DNA of 64,000 nucleotides from Halalkalibacter oceani (GCF_023715605.1 NZ_JAMBOL010000009.1:1-64000); one strand, 5' to 3'. Shown: positions 35,220 through 44,824, numbered from the stretch's first letter. Notes: generated from the letters alone by a model not told the origin. Numbers and translations are program-made.

Positions 35220-36143
35220 ATGGAAAAAGTTCTCGTATTCGGTCACAAAAATCCCGATACAGATTCAATTTGCTCTGCTATTGCTTACGCTCACTTAAAA
35301 ACAAAGGTGAACATCCCCGCTGAGCCGGTCCGTTTAGGCGACATTAACGGCGAAACACAGTACGCACTCGATTATTTCCAGGTGAACGCACCACGCTTGA
35401 CAGAATCAGTTGCCGAAGCAAAAGAGGTCATTCTCGTCGACCATAATGAGCGCCAGCAAAGCGCCTCTGACCTCGATCAGGTTCGCGTCATTGAGGTCAT
35501 TGACCATCACCGGATCGCCAACTTTGAGACAAGCGACCCGCTTTATTACCGGGCTGAACCGGTAGGCTGCACAGCGACAATTCTTTATAAGCTATTCAAA
35601 GAAAATGAAGTTGACATTCCAAAGGAGATTGCCGGACTGATGCTTTCCGCGATTATCTCTGATTCATTGCTGTTCAAATCACCAACATGTACGGAAGAAG
35701 ATGTGGTGACGGCAAAGAAGCTTGCCGAGATTGCCGGGGTTGACAGCGAGGAGTACGGTCTTGCGATGCTTAAAGCCGGAGCCGATGTCAGTGATAAATC
35801 GGCGAAAGATCTACTCAGTCTCGACGCGAAGGAATTCCAAATGGGACAGCATAAAGTCGAAATTGCCCAAGTGAATACGGTCGATGTGGAGGAAGTGTTT
35901 GCAAAGCAAACAGAATTAGAAGCGGAAATCGAAGCCGTCATCGCCGAAAAAAGCCTCGATCTCTTCCTGCTCGTTGTAACAGACATTTTAAACAACGACT
36001 CGAAAGTTCTCGCCCTCGGCTCACAGGCTGAAGCAGTCAATAAGGCCTTCCAGGTCACACTTGACGGGAAGACAGCTCTGCTAAAAGGCGTCGTATCACG
36101 CAAGAAACAGGTCGTTCCTCAGCTTACAGAAGCACTAAAGTAA
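35220..36143 (+). CDS. ppaC: Manganese-dependent inorganic pyrophosphatase
   Basis: 307 residues, DHH family II pyrophosphatase. Motifs [15 protein letters not shown] (residues 6-20), LVDHNERQQ (~74), [10 protein letters not shown] (~96) bind Mn2+; C-terminal DHHA2 domain with [10 protein letters not shown]. Hydrolyses pyrophosphate from biosynthesis. AAAGGAG 7 nt before ATG. Single gene with a terminator at 36204-36246. Confidence 0.97.
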   Translation: MEKVLVFGHKNPDTDSICSAIAYAHLKTKVNIPAEPVRLGDINGETQYALDYFQVNAPRLTESVAEAKEVILVDHNERQQSASDLDQVRVIEVIDHHRIANFETSDPLYYRAEPVGCTATILYKLFKENEVDIPKEIAGLMLSAIISDSLLFKSPTCTEEDVVTAKKLAEIAGVDSEEYGLAMLKAGADVSDKSAKDLLSLDAKEFQMGQHKVEIAQVNTVDVEEVFAKQTELEAEIEAVIAEKSLDLFLLVVTDILNNDSKVLALGSQAEAVNKAFQVTLDGKTALLKGVVSRKKQVVPQLTEALK

Positions 36144-36203
36144 CAATCACAATGGCGTAGCTCTATGCCCGGGCAAAAGGAAAAAATCAACCTTTTATCC
36201 AAG

Positions 36204-36246
36204 GCTGCTGAAAAAGTACAATTTTCACTTTTTCAGCAGCTTTTTC
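36204..36246 (+). terminator. Terminator of ppaC
   Basis: GCTGCTGAAAAAGT / ACTTTTTCAGCAGC followed by TTTTTC, then the conserved CGTAATGAGCGAAGCCGTTGCC block of the dispersed family. Confidence 0.88.
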
Positions 36247-36378
36247 GTAATGAGCGAAGCCGTTGCCTGATTTTGAAAGCCTGGCGCAACGCGTGGAGCC
36301 ATTACTCTTCTTCGAGTTACGAAAAAGGAAGGTTTTTCAGTGGGCTCTTTTTTCCATGCTATGAAAGGGGAGGTACTC

Positions 36379-36836
36379 TTGAAAAGAAATTTGTTGATGA
36401 CAACTTTATTGATGCTGACCGTTCTTCTTTTAAGCGCGTGCACCACGGAACGGTTTCAGCATATTGAAGTGTTTGTAGCAGAGACATCCGAAAAAAACGA
36501 GGATGGTTTTTATGAGCCAACCGGCTATAAGAAGATAAACGCGATTACGACTGTCGAAGAAGGGGAACATCATGTAGCCACCGATGTGAAAGCGATTGAG
36601 GACTTTTTCGATACAGATGGCAACTACATAAAGACGGAAATCATCCATTCAGCGTTTAGCAGATCAAAAGTAACGAATACAGAGGATGGAGACGAACATA
36701 AAAAAAGCTGCAGGAACCGGCAACAATCCTCATCCCGGCTGAAGCACGAGATCCCTTTCACTTGGAAAAAATGACGGAGGAAGAAAGGGAAAGAGTCAAG
36801 CAGCATGTATTATCGTTTACCGACACACTCGGCTAA
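36379..36836 (+). pseudogene. Lipoprotein gene interrupted by a frameshift at an A7 run
   Basis: TTG start 5 nt after AAAGGGGAGG. Lipoprotein signal MKRNLLMTTLLMLTVLLLSAC, then an acidic domain (ERFQHIEVFVAETSEKNED...). At the A7 run 36700-36706 the frame that follows gives a basic unrelated tail ending at 36774. The -1 frame continues sensibly (KLQEPATILIPAEARDPFHLEKMTEEERE..VLSFTDTLG) to TAA at 36834-36836. So the intact product would be about 152 residues. Cause may be mutation, sequence error or slippage. Family not recognised. Confidence 0.7.
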
Positions 36837-36856
36837 CGCGTAAAAAACGTAAAAAG

Positions 36857-36889
36857 GCTGGACAAAGGTTCATTCCCCTTTTGTCCAGC
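36857..36889. terminator. Hairpin between the lipoprotein gene and hemAT
   Basis: GCTGGACAAAGG / CCTTTTGTCCAGC, followed by CTACACAATGAGCGCAACCGCC, the family block. Between convergent genes, so possibly bidirectional. Confidence 0.7.
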
Positions 36890-36953
36890 TTCTACACAAT
36901 GAGCGCAACCGCCTACTCAAGCTTCTGGCCTTTTACCGGATAAAACAGACCTT

Positions 36954-38249
36954 TTAGCCTTTCATCATTTCTGTCAGCTGGTCAGCTGTTGCTGAAAGCT
37001 GGGCTGCCGCTTGATTAATTTCTTCTGTCACGCGGGAAATATGCTCCATTTCTTTTTCAACGCTGACATTTTGAAGATTGCTTTTTTCTGTTGATTCGAC
37101 AATTTCATCAAAGAAATCACTCGTTTCCTTCATCCCTGATGACGTCTCTTTGATTAGATCGTTTATGTTGGCGATGTAACTTGACATGACACCAATTTGA
37201 TCATTGGTACGGATAATCAAATCAGATACTTTGCTGACTGAGTTTTGCGTTTGATCGGAAAGCTTGCGAACTTCCTCTGCTACAACAGCAAACCCTTTTC
37301 CAGCTTCTCCTGCCCGGGCCGACTCAATCGCTGCATTTAGTGCAAGCAAATTGGTTTGCGCCGCAATCGATTGAACAAGGCCGACAATTTCATTAATCTG
37401 TTCCGCATTTCCTCTCAGAATTCCCATTTCTTCGGAAATTTTGCCGATCGTGCCATCTATTTCGCTCATTTGCGCAGACTGAGCCTGCAGCTTCTCGGCG
37501 CCATCCTTTGAAATCTCTTCCACCTTCTGGGAATGCTTAGACACGGTATGTGTGTAGGCGAGGATTTCATCCGACCTCGACTTCAGCTCATCTGTTGAGG
37601 CACTTGTTTCCCCGGAAACAGCCGCCAATTCTTCCACTGTGGCGCTAACCAGTTTGACGAGCTCATTTTGTTTTTCCTGATTTTGTTGAATGATCCGTTC
37701 TATTTCTCTTTCATAGGCTTCCAGAACGAGCTGCTGCTCCAAATTAAACATCTTGGCTACTGCTTTTATGTACATTCTGCAAGACTTGTTATCTTCATAA
37801 TGCTCATAAATTAAATCAATCATCGACTCTAACAAATCCTGAAAAGCACCGACATACCATTTGGAGTCGAGACCGATCCGCACGTGTGTATGGGCAATCC
37901 GGATTCGCTGTTCAATGTAAGCGCCATCTATCGTCCCGTTAAATATCTCTTTTATATGCTGCCTCAATGTTACCCGCAATCGCTCGACAGCGCTATTCGT
38001 ATCAATAATTGTTTTCAGCTCACTGTTTTTTTCAAGGTTTTCATAAAACCGCTTGACGATTTCATCTACATGCTTTTCCACCAAAGGCTGAAGCTCTTTC
38101 ACGGCAATTAAATCAGCCGTCGTTAAATGAATCATCGCAAGCTGCTTTTGCACCGCCGGTGAGACACGAATGGCAACATTATGTACTGGCTGCTGGGCCT
38201 TAATTGTGGAAGGAGCTTCCTTCCGCTTCGTCCGAAACCTTAATTTCAT
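36954..38249 (-). CDS. hemAT: HemAT-type globin-coupled chemoreceptor
   Basis: 431 residues, no membrane segments. N-terminal protoglobin sensor (~25-190) with the [19 protein letters not shown] block that carries the heme-binding His; C-terminal methyl-accepting signalling domain with the conserved hairpin tip [38 protein letters not shown]. Soluble O2 sensor for aerotaxis that signals to CheA. ATG at 38249 follows AAGGGGGA; length matches B. subtilis HemAT. Confidence 0.93.
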   Translation of the reverse strand: MKLRFRTKRKEAPSTIKAQQPVHNVAIRVSPAVQKQLAMIHLTTADLIAVKELQPLVEKHVDEIVKRFYENLEKNSELKTIIDTNSAVERLRVTLRQHIKEIFNGTIDGAYIEQRIRIAHTHVRIGLDSKWYVGAFQDLLESMIDLIYEHYEDNKSCRMYIKAVAKMFNLEQQLVLEAYEREIERIIQQNQEKQNELVKLVSATVEELAAVSGETSASTDELKSRSDEILAYTHTVSKHSQKVEEISKDGAEKLQAQSAQMSEIDGTIGKISEEMGILRGNAEQINEIVGLVQSIAAQTNLLALNAAIESARAGEAGKGFAVVAEEVRKLSDQTQNSVSKVSDLIIRTNDQIGVMSSYIANINDLIKETSSGMKETSDFFDEIVESTEKSNLQNVSVEKEMEHISRVTEEINQAAAQLSATADQLTEMMKG

Positions 38250-38364
38250 TGAAATCCCCCTTATCTCGTCACACGATGATTTAACACCATTGTCGCATGA
38301 TAAATAACCTATTTTACATGTTATCACAGAAACAGGAAGGGAGTTCAATTAATTTTATTAAACA

Positions 38365-39213
38365 TTAGTTTTCTTGCATAATAGTATCGGCAAAGTCTTT
38401 CAGCTCCTGATTAAATCTCTGTTCCTGTTCCCAAAAAGGCATATGTCCCGTCTCCTCATACGAGGAAAGCGCAGCATGCGTCAGCTGGTTCCTGTTATAT
38501 ACCGCATGCGACGGCAGAACGACCTGATCTTCTTTTCCATGGGTAATTAAAAACGGGGTACTGAGCTTTGTCATGATGTCCTCGTTCGACAGAGTACGCT
38601 TCATTAAAGCCTGTCGGACATATGGAGGAATCATCGCATTGAACCCAAGAAAATAGTAATACTCTTCTGGTGGAAGCCGTCGTTTGCTGCACAGTGCCAG
38701 AAAGGTCGCAATCCCCTCGAGTGCAGCCGTCATCTCATTTGCCAGCAGCTTCGGTTTCAGCGCATGATAGTCTTCCCCCGTCTCTGCCGCAGCCTCCGTC
38801 GTCCCAATCCGCGAGCGTGCCCCTACCAAATTGACGCCGCCGATCGCTTTCTCCCCGATAAAACGCAAATAGTCAAAAACAACTAATCCGCCGTATGACC
38901 AGCCAATCAGAATCGGCTTCTTCACTTGCAATTCAGTCAGCACCGCATCCAGGTCTTTTGCCCACCATTCTGACTCCTGATACGCTTCAACCGGCTTCTC
39001 CGACCAGCCATGACCGCGATTATCGAAGGCAATGAGTCGGAAGTCCTGCAGCAATTCAGACTGAAATTGCTTAGCCCATACGTAGCGGCTCTGGTTGAAG
39101 CCATGAATAAAGACGAGCGGCTGGCCGTCAGGATTCCCGCCTTCCTCGACATACAATTTCGTTCCTCCGCCTCCCGTAACGATATAGCTCTTAGCAGCCC
39201 GAAGTCCCTTCAT
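38365..39213 (-). CDS. Alpha/beta hydrolase
   Basis: About 282 residues. Oxyanion region FIHGFNQSRYVWAKQ, FDNRGHGWSEKP, nucleophile elbow GWSYGG (Ser near 112), acid in THGKEDQVV, and His in EETGHMPFWEQ. Substrate not identifiable. ATG at 39213 lies 8 nt after AAGGAGGG. It starts 21 bp past the dehydrogenase gene, third gene of the GntR-controlled operon. Confidence 0.88.
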   Translation of the reverse strand: MKGLRAAKSYIVTGGGGTKLYVEEGGNPDGQPLVFIHGFNQSRYVWAKQFQSELLQDFRLIAFDNRGHGWSEKPVEAYQESEWWAKDLDAVLTELQVKKPILIGWSYGGLVVFDYLRFIGEKAIGGVNLVGARSRIGTTEAAAETGEDYHALKPKLLANEMTAALEGIATFLALCSKRRLPPEEYYYFLGFNAMIPPYVRQALMKRTLSNEDIMTKLSTPFLITHGKEDQVVLPSHAVYNRNQLTHAALSSYEETGHMPFWEQEQRFNQELKDFADTIMQEN

Positions 39214-39233
39214 GCCTCTTTCCCTCCTTACCA

Positions 39234-40289
39234 TCAATCTTGCAGAACGACTTCCTTCAAAGAAACACCAAGCTCATCTGAAAGCTGATAGAGCTCCTGT
39301 AAAACGTTCTCTTCCATCGCGATTCCCGACTCCTTGTTCTTTCTCTCTCGTTCAAATTCAATTTCTCCCGGCATATAAAGGTCATCGACACCTGGCGCCT
39401 TTTTTGACTCCTTGACGAATGACGTCAATGTTTTGATCCGATTGCCGTATTCCTCTCCGCTGACAAACTGTGATAAATCAATCGCCAGCATAAAATGGGA
39501 AATCGACTGCTTTTCTTTCATGTCGTACATCGACGGAATCGATTTTGAAAACTGGCTTCCGGTCAGGATTCCTGTTAAAATTTCCGCGAAAATCGCGAGA
39601 CCGAATCCTTTTGGGCCGGCGACCGGAGAAAGAAACCCTCCATCCAGTACTTGAGCCGGATCAGTTGTTGCTTCGCCGTTTTTATCAACACCCCACCCTT
39701 TCGGAATCTCCTTTCCCTGCGCCTGGGCAAACAGAATTTTCCCAAGCGGGGCATTGCTTAAAGCCATATCAAGCACGATTGGATCCCCTTCTGCCGTTGG
39801 GCTGGCAAAGGCGATCGGGTTGTTGCCAATTACTTTTTCCGCTCCGCCGATAGCCGGCATCAATGGCTCCACATTGCTCATCACGATGCCAAGCATATTC
39901 TGCTCAGCCGCCATGAGCGCATAGTGGGCGGCAATGCCGAAATGATTGCTATGCTTGGCAGTCGCCATGCCGATCCCGTGATTTCGAGCCAACTCCATCG
40001 CCTTTTCCATCGTTTTCTTTCCAACAACCTGCCCTGCTGAATAATGACCGTCCAACAAAGCCATCGCTTCTGTTTCCATTTCTACCGTTACCTTGGATGG
40101 AACCTGAATAAAGTTTTTCTTTATTCGTTTGACATAGATCGGCAAGCGTAAAAATCCATGACTATGGATCCCCCGGTAATCCGCTTCAAGCATTGTCGTT
40201 GTCACCGTATCGGCATCCTCTTCACTCATCCCCAGCTTCGTGAAGCTCTCTCTTGAAAAACGGCTGATTTTAGCAGCATCTACGATCAT
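39234..40289 (-). CDS. Malate/L-lactate dehydrogenase family (Ldh2/YlbC type)
   Basis: 351 residues of the LDH2 NAD(P)-dependent oxidoreductase family: DYRGIHSHGFLRLPIYVKRI, the HSNHFGIAAHYALMAAE nucleotide-binding block, VIGNNPIAFASPT, and GPKGFGLAIFAEILTGILTG. Family members oxidise malate, sulfolactate, ureidoglycolate or similar 2-hydroxy acids; the substrate is not clear. Starts 20 bp after the GntR regulator gene, AAGGAG before ATG. Confidence 0.9.
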   Translation of the reverse strand: MIVDAAKISRFSRESFTKLGMSEEDADTVTTTMLEADYRGIHSHGFLRLPIYVKRIKKNFIQVPSKVTVEMETEAMALLDGHYSAGQVVGKKTMEKAMELARNHGIGMATAKHSNHFGIAAHYALMAAEQNMLGIVMSNVEPLMPAIGGAEKVIGNNPIAFASPTAEGDPIVLDMALSNAPLGKILFAQAQGKEIPKGWGVDKNGEATTDPAQVLDGGFLSPVAGPKGFGLAIFAEILTGILTGSQFSKSIPSMYDMKEKQSISHFMLAIDLSQFVSGEEYGNRIKTLTSFVKESKKAPGVDDLYMPGEIEFERERKNKESGIAMEENVLQELYQLSDELGVSLKEVVLQD

Positions 40290-40309
40290 GGCTACACTCT
40301 CCTTCTGTC

Positions 40310-41038
40310 CTATTCAAAGGTTTTTTCTGTTATCTCCCTGAAATTCGTCAACGATTGCAGCCTCTTTTGCACATCAACCAAATGGCTTTCCATCGTCTTT
40401 TGCGCAAGCTCGTCCTCTTTCGCCACCAGCAGCTGATAAATTTGTTGATGGTAGTCATGCGAGGCCGCCAAAACCGTACTGTCATAAGCGACCTGCTTTT
40501 GCACCTTGAAAATCAAGTGGGAAATCGTATTGTACACATACATCAGTACTGAATTTCTCGCCGCTTTGGCAATCATCTGGTGAAACTCCATATCCGCCTT
40601 CACAAATAAGCGCTTATCATTTTGTTCCACCGCCTCACGCAAAGTGGCCAGCTGCTCCTCCATCGCCTGTAAATCCTCGTCCGTTCGCCGCTGCGCTGCA
40701 AGGGCGGTCAGCTCCTTTTCCAGTGCCAGCCGCGTCTCCTGTACTTCATCGAACGTCGCTTCGTTTAACAGAATTTGCATCGTTAACGAATCCTCAATTA
40801 CTTTAGAAAATTCAGCCGTCACATACGTTCCCGACGTGATCCGGGTAATCAGACCTTGCTGGGCAAGGACCTTTAACCCTTCACGCAAGGAAGATCGGCT
40901 CACTCCAAGCAGCGTGCATAATTCTCTTTCATTTGGCAGCTTATCACCGATTTTGAGCTTGCCCTTTACAATGAGATCCTTTAATTGAAGAATGACATCG
41001 TCTCCTAGGTTCGTTTTCTTAATTGGTTTAAAATCCAT
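40310..41038 (-). CDS. GntR/FadR-family transcriptional regulator
   Basis: About 242 residues. N-terminal winged helix (LKDLIVKGKLKIGDKLPNERELCTLLGVSRSSLREGLKVLAQQGLI) and helical C-terminal FCD ligand domain with metal-binding His residues (DMEFHQMIAKAARN, ASHDYHQQIY, MESHLVDVQ). Probably controls its own operon with the dehydrogenase and hydrolase through the TGGTCTGACCA operator at 41098-41110. ATG 41038 follows GAAAGG. Confidence 0.92.
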   Translation of the reverse strand: MDFKPIKKTNLGDDVILQLKDLIVKGKLKIGDKLPNERELCTLLGVSRSSLREGLKVLAQQGLITRITSGTYVTAEFSKVIEDSLTMQILLNEATFDEVQETRLALEKELTALAAQRRTDEDLQAMEEQLATLREAVEQNDKRLFVKADMEFHQMIAKAARNSVLMYVYNTISHLIFKVQKQVAYDSTVLAASHDYHQQIYQLLVAKEDELAQKTMESHLVDVQKRLQSLTNFREITEKTFE

Positions 41039-41065
41039 TCTCTGTACCTTTCTCATTCATTTTTT

Positions 41066-41079
41066 TGTTAGCGCTTACA
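41066..41079 (-). promoter_or_regulatory. cre site (CcpA) in the gntR-ldh leader
   Basis: TGTAAGCGCTAACA, a full match to the cre pattern TGNNANCGNTNNCA, about 36 bp downstream of the predicted start, where CcpA would block elongation. Confidence 0.8.
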
Positions 41080-41097
41080 TTTTTACTTAATGGAATG

Positions 41098-41150
41098 ATG
41101 GTCTGACCATACACTGCTTTTATTATACAGATTACCGCGCGAGAAATCAA
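41098..41150 (-). promoter_or_regulatory. Promoter and GntR operator of the gntR-ldh-hydrolase operon
   Basis: Minus strand TTGATT (41145-41150), 17 bp, TATAAT (41122-41127); palindrome ATGGTCAGACCAT (41098-41110) just after the expected start, of the TGGTnnnACCA type bound by FadR-subfamily regulators. Confidence 0.85.
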
Positions 41151-41256
41151 TGAGTATTTGCAACAGTCTGATTTTTTGAAAGATTCGTCGCGATATGAGG
41201 CTTGAGGAAACCTCTTCATGCTGTCTAGGTCCCGGTGTCAGAGGTTCCATCGTCTC

Positions 41257-41922
41257 CTAATCCTTACAGCCAATATATACATAATCAGGTGGCAGCTGAG
41301 AAGTGGCTGAGACTTTCACTGGGTACTCATATACTCGATCAAATTTCTCCTTCAACAGTTGGAAAAAAGCTTGAGAGCGGGACGCACTCCAAAAAGAAAC
41401 GGCTCCTCCCTGCGTCACTCGATGATAAAGCAAATCAAGGCCTTCATTCCGGTACAGTTTGGCGTTACGATCGGCTACTATCCAGTCTGGCCCATTATCG
41501 GTATCGAGGCAGATCAAATCGTAGCAAAGAGGGTTCCGTTCCAGCCAGAAGCCAATATCGGCAATGATCAACGAAGCTCCCTCGCGCTGCAATATCCCGT
41601 TGGAGAATGGATAAAGATATTTATATTGCCACTCCACAATTTTCGGTTCAATCTCAACAATATGAACATTTGCGTCATCCCCCTCACGCAACACCTGATC
41701 GGCCGTGTGCCCCACGCCAAGACCTCCGACCAATACACGATGAGGGTTCCGCTTCATAACGGCCTTCGCTTTCTTTACCATTTCCCGTTCCGATTGTCCA
41801 TTTTCCGTTGACATCAGAAAAACGCCATTGCTAATAATCTCAAAGTCTTGTTCGCGTTGCTGCAGCTGGATTTCGTCACCAAACACACTTTTTCCCCGCT
41901 CAAGCACGACGACCTTTTTCAT
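41257..41922 (-). CDS. Spermidine-synthase-like methyltransferase-fold protein
   Basis: 221 residues. Rossmann core VLVGGLGVGHTADQVLREGD, VHIVEIEPKIVEWQYKYL, ASLIIADIGFWLER and YDLICLDTDNGPDWIV, as in spermine/spermidine-synthase-related proteins. It is shorter than true spermidine synthase (~275) and lacks its N-terminal beta domain, so polyamine synthesis is doubtful. Starts 21 bp after the DsbA-family gene; GAGGTG before ATG. Confidence 0.8.
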   Translation of the reverse strand: MKKVVVLERGKSVFGDEIQLQQREQDFEIISNGVFLMSTENGQSEREMVKKAKAVMKRNPHRVLVGGLGVGHTADQVLREGDDANVHIVEIEPKIVEWQYKYLYPFSNGILQREGASLIIADIGFWLERNPLCYDLICLDTDNGPDWIVADRNAKLYRNEGLDLLYHRVTQGGAVSFWSASRSQAFFQLLKEKFDRVYEYPVKVSATSQLPPDYVYIGCKD

Positions 41923-41943
41923 TTGCTACACCTCTTTTCCTGT

Positions 41944-42576
41944 TTACCGTTCTTCCGCCGCCTTATGCAATGCCTGCAAAAACGCTTCACTCGGTTGAGC
42001 GCCGGAGACCGCATATTTTTCATTAAACAAAAAGAACGGAACTCCTCTTATTCCATACTTTGCCGCCTGTTCGATATCGCTCTTGACCTCGGCTCCGTAG
42101 TCATCGCCCGCAAGCACTTGCTCAGCAGCCGCTTTTTCAAGTCCGACTTCTTCTGCCAGTTCAAGCAGTCTCGCCTTGTCGCCGATATTGATTGAGTCGG
42201 AAAAATGAGCCTGTAACAGGCGCTCGGCCAGCTCTTTTTCCTTCCCCATTTTAGCAGCAAAGTGATGTAAACGATGGGCATGAAACGTATTGGCGGAAAC
42301 GGCGGTATCAAAATGGAACGTTAAGCCGGCTTCCTTCGCCTGACCCGCTACACGCTCGCACATGTCCCGCGCTTGCTGAATCGTCGTGCCGTATTTCAAG
42401 GCAAGACCTTCATACACCGTTTGCTTTGATCCCGGCGGAACATCAGGATCAAGCTGAAAGCTGCGGAAATGAACCTCAACCTGCTCTCTTTCCGGAAACA
42501 GCTTTAATGCCTGTTCAAATCGCCGTTTGCCAATGTAACAAAAAGGACAGACAAAATCAGACCATATTTCGACTTT
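41944..42576 (-). CDS. DsbA-family thiol oxidoreductase (FrnE-like)
   Basis: About 210 residues starting MKVEIWSDFVCPFCYIGKRR: thioredoxin-fold with CPFC active site, helical insertion, and RGVPFFLFNEKYAVSGAQP with the cis-Pro loop. No signal peptide, so cytoplasmic. FrnE-type proteins act in oxidative stress or polyketide pathways. ATG 42576 follows GGAGG. Forms a two-gene unit with the spermidine-synthase-like gene. Confidence 0.9.
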   Translation of the reverse strand, partial: KVEIWSDFVCPFCYIGKRRFEQALKLFPEREQVEVHFRSFQLDPDVPPGSKQTVYEGLALKYGTTIQQARDMCERVAGQAKEAGLTFHFDTAVSANTFHAHRLHHFAAKMGKEKELAERLLQAHFSDSINIGDKARLLELAEEVGLEKAAAEQVLAGDDYGAEVKSDIEQAAKYGIRGVPFFLFNEKYAVSGAQPSEAFLQALHKAAEER

Positions 42577-42688
42577 CATTCTCTTCCTCCATTCGCTCAT
42601 TTGTTAGATCCTACCATTACTATACCACATTTGCTCCATTGTCCGGTCATTTGAAACGGCGGCCTCCTGTCTCCTTTTAGAAAACCGC

Positions 42689-43453
42689 TTATGTAAATAC
42701 AAGTAAGTTCACAGCCGCCAGAAACACAATGCACATGGCAAACAGTTTGATCTTCTCCTGCGGCAGCTTTTCAAACAGCTTCATCCCGACATTGGCTCCG
42801 ACAAACACACTGACAAGTCCGACGGCAAAATAAAGGAGGAACGAAGAATCAAAGTCACCATGCAAGCCATGCAAAAACATGCTAAACAAGCTTGTAACGG
42901 CAAATGTCGTTTGAAGATTGGCGTTATAACGATGCTTCTCCTTGTAAATCATTAAAAAATAGAACACAAAAAAAGGACCGCCCACCGCGAAAATCCCGCC
43001 AATCAATCCGCCGATAAAGCCAAAGGTGATCGGAAAGATCGGCTTCAGCAAAAGCTTCGACGGCTCTCCCTTTTTTTTCGTTAAAAGATAAATAACCATG
43101 CCAATTAAAAAGAAGCCAAGCACCTTCTTGAGAATGTCCATCTCTCCATAAGAGGTTAAGAAGAAGAAAGAGACCACTCTTCCCGATAAAGCAGCACATA
43201 AAATAACAAGGAATCCTTTCAATTCAATATAACGATAAATACGAAAAACAATCGTAAGCGAAATAAATAACGTTAAGGAGAGGACAAGCAATGTGCTGTC
43301 CTTCAATGTAAACATTAGCGGCAAAAAGCCCATCGCAAACAAGCCAAAGCCAAAACCGCTTACCCCCTGAATAAAACTGCCAACCAAAAAGATCAGAAAA
43401 ATAAAAAGAAATTCTATCGGCATAACCATCAACCCTTCCCGCTGCTTATCCAT
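42689..43453 (-). CDS. TauE/SafE-family sulfite/organic anion permease
   Basis: Up to 254 residues with 7-8 membrane helices. Repeated family motifs: VGSFIQGVSGFGFGLFAMGFLPL near the N-terminus and GFIGGLIGGIFAVGGPFFVFYFL in the middle. TauE/SafE proteins export sulfite, sulfoacetate or similar anions; substrate unknown here. The start is uncertain between ATG 43453 and the ATG ten codons in (MPIEFLF). Confidence 0.88.
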   Translation of the reverse strand: MDKQREGLMVMPIEFLFIFLIFLVGSFIQGVSGFGFGLFAMGFLPLMFTLKDSTLLVLSLTLFISLTIVFRIYRYIELKGFLVILCAALSGRVVSFFFLTSYGEMDILKKVLGFFLIGMVIYLLTKKKGEPSKLLLKPIFPITFGFIGGLIGGIFAVGGPFFVFYFLMIYKEKHRYNANLQTTFAVTSLFSMFLHGLHGDFDSSFLLYFAVGLVSVFVGANVGMKLFEKLPQEKIKLFAMCIVFLAAVNLLVFT

Positions 43454-43499
43454 GCACTCTTTCTTATTATAACATGCCTGAGAGAAGGGGCGTTCTTGA

Positions 43500-44594
43500 T
43501 CAAGCCCTTGCTTTCTTTCGGATCAAGCCGACGATATAGAGCAAGAGCGGAACAAACAAGCCGAGAAAGAGAGAAACGGGAATCCAGGTTTCCCCCGCAA
43601 ATTCCCGAATGGAGCCGGTATTAACCGGAATCGCATGAGACAGCGCCAGGACAATAAACGACATCGGCACGACAAAAATATGATAGCGTTGCAAATTGGC
43701 AAGCTGCTTAAACAGAAAGAGGGAAATATACATCAAGATCGCAATCTTGACGAATGATGTAATAATCCATTGGACGGCGATCACCGCTTCGATTCTTTGT
43801 AAAAAGTCCCCCAGTCTGATTTTCTTGGCGGCAAAAAAACTTGGAAAGTTGAGCGCGGCAGACAAATTGGCGCCGATCGTTAACAACGTCACCATCGCAA
43901 TCGTAAAAATAATCAAACCGCCGACCAAAACACCAGCTATGAAATAGGTTCTTTTTTTCTTCGTTTTATTGACGACGGGCAAGAGCGGAAGAAATAAAAC
44001 AAGCTCCAAAAAGGGAATCGACAGCATTAGCAGAGAACCGTCGACAACTTGACGTGGGCCATTGCCGAGAAACGGCTTTAAATGGGAAAAGTCGATATTA
44101 TTAGCCGTTAACAGAACAGGGGCGATCACGACAAGCACGACGATCGGAAAGAAGATCTCCGCCCCCCTGGCCATCGTTTCAATGCCGTACAGCAGGGCGA
44201 CAATAACAGCGGCGAGAAGTAAAATTTGCAGCGCGTACATCGGTGTCTCAGGCATCATTTGCGTTTGGAGGAAATCACTCGTATCGCGCAGCACCATGCT
44301 CGTTAATAAGATCGAAAACAGAAAGTACACGATAGCAAGGAAGGTTCCGAGCCACGTCCCGAGTATGCTTTTTATCATGTCGACAAACATAAGCTGAGGA
44401 TACAGTTCATGCAGCTTAAGATAGAGGTACACAAGCAGAAGGCTACAGCTAATCGCGATCACCCCGGCAAGCCAGGCATCCTGCTTTGCATATTCGGCAA
44501 GAGCGGATGGCAGCACCAAAATCGTGCTGCCCATAATAAACAGAGCGACGAGAACGGTAAATTGATAGCCATCTATCTTTTCTGTCTGCTTCAT
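43500..44594 (-). CDS. Spore germinant receptor B subunit (GerAB/GerKB family)
   Basis: About 364 residues, ten hydrophobic segments, amino-acid-permease-like fold of the spore germination B family (DGYQFTVLVALFIMGSTILVLPSALAEYAKQDAWLAG at the N-terminus). The B subunit binds the germinant in the inner spore membrane. ATG 44594 (MKQTEKIDG) lies 8 nt after AAAGGA; readings further upstream are less supported. Last gene of the operon. Confidence 0.92.
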   Translation of the reverse strand: MKQTEKIDGYQFTVLVALFIMGSTILVLPSALAEYAKQDAWLAGVIAISCSLLLVYLYLKLHELYPQLMFVDMIKSILGTWLGTFLAIVYFLFSILLTSMVLRDTSDFLQTQMMPETPMYALQILLLAAVIVALLYGIETMARGAEIFFPIVVLVVIAPVLLTANNIDFSHLKPFLGNGPRQVVDGSLLMLSIPFLELVLFLPLLPVVNKTKKKRTYFIAGVLVGGLIIFTIAMVTLLTIGANLSAALNFPSFFAAKKIRLGDFLQRIEAVIAVQWIITSFVKIAILMYISLFLFKQLANLQRYHIFVVPMSFIVLALSHAIPVNTGSIREFAGETWIPVSLFLGLFVPLLLYIVGLIRKKARA

Positions 44595-44608
44595 GATCAT
44601 TTCCTTTC

Positions 44609-44824
44609 TCAATTGAACAAGTGTACTAGCCATTCAAGTCCTTTTAACGGATCAGGCAGCTTCCCCTGTAGACTAAGGATTAGATTAAGGCTTATCCCGC
44701 CAACGGCCAGCAGGCCAAACAGAACCCATTCTTTTTTCGTGAACTTGTTTTTCACCATATAAGGGATAGAAGCACCAACCATCATAATCGCCAGCGTGAT
44801 TACCATTGCGAGCGGCCACAGCAT
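44609..44824 (-). CDS. Germinant receptor D-type small membrane protein
   Basis: 71 residues with two membrane helices (residues ~1-22 and ~34-52). Small two-helix D subunits occur in many ger operons and modulate receptor activity. Its start overlaps the C-subunit stop (TAATG), and it is followed 14 bp later by the B-subunit gene, supporting a real coding function. Confidence 0.8.
   Translation of the reverse strand: MLWPLAMVITLAIMMVGASIPYMVKNKFTKKEWVLFGLLAVGGISLNLILSLQGKLPDPLKGLEWLVHLFN

Noticed and set aside
36700-36707. Programmed -1 frameshift on the classical A-AAA-AAG heptamer
   Set aside because: The zero-frame phase is AAA-AAA-AGC, not nnA-AAA-AAG, and P-site re-pairing would need UAA. 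Indel or transcriptional slippage fits better.
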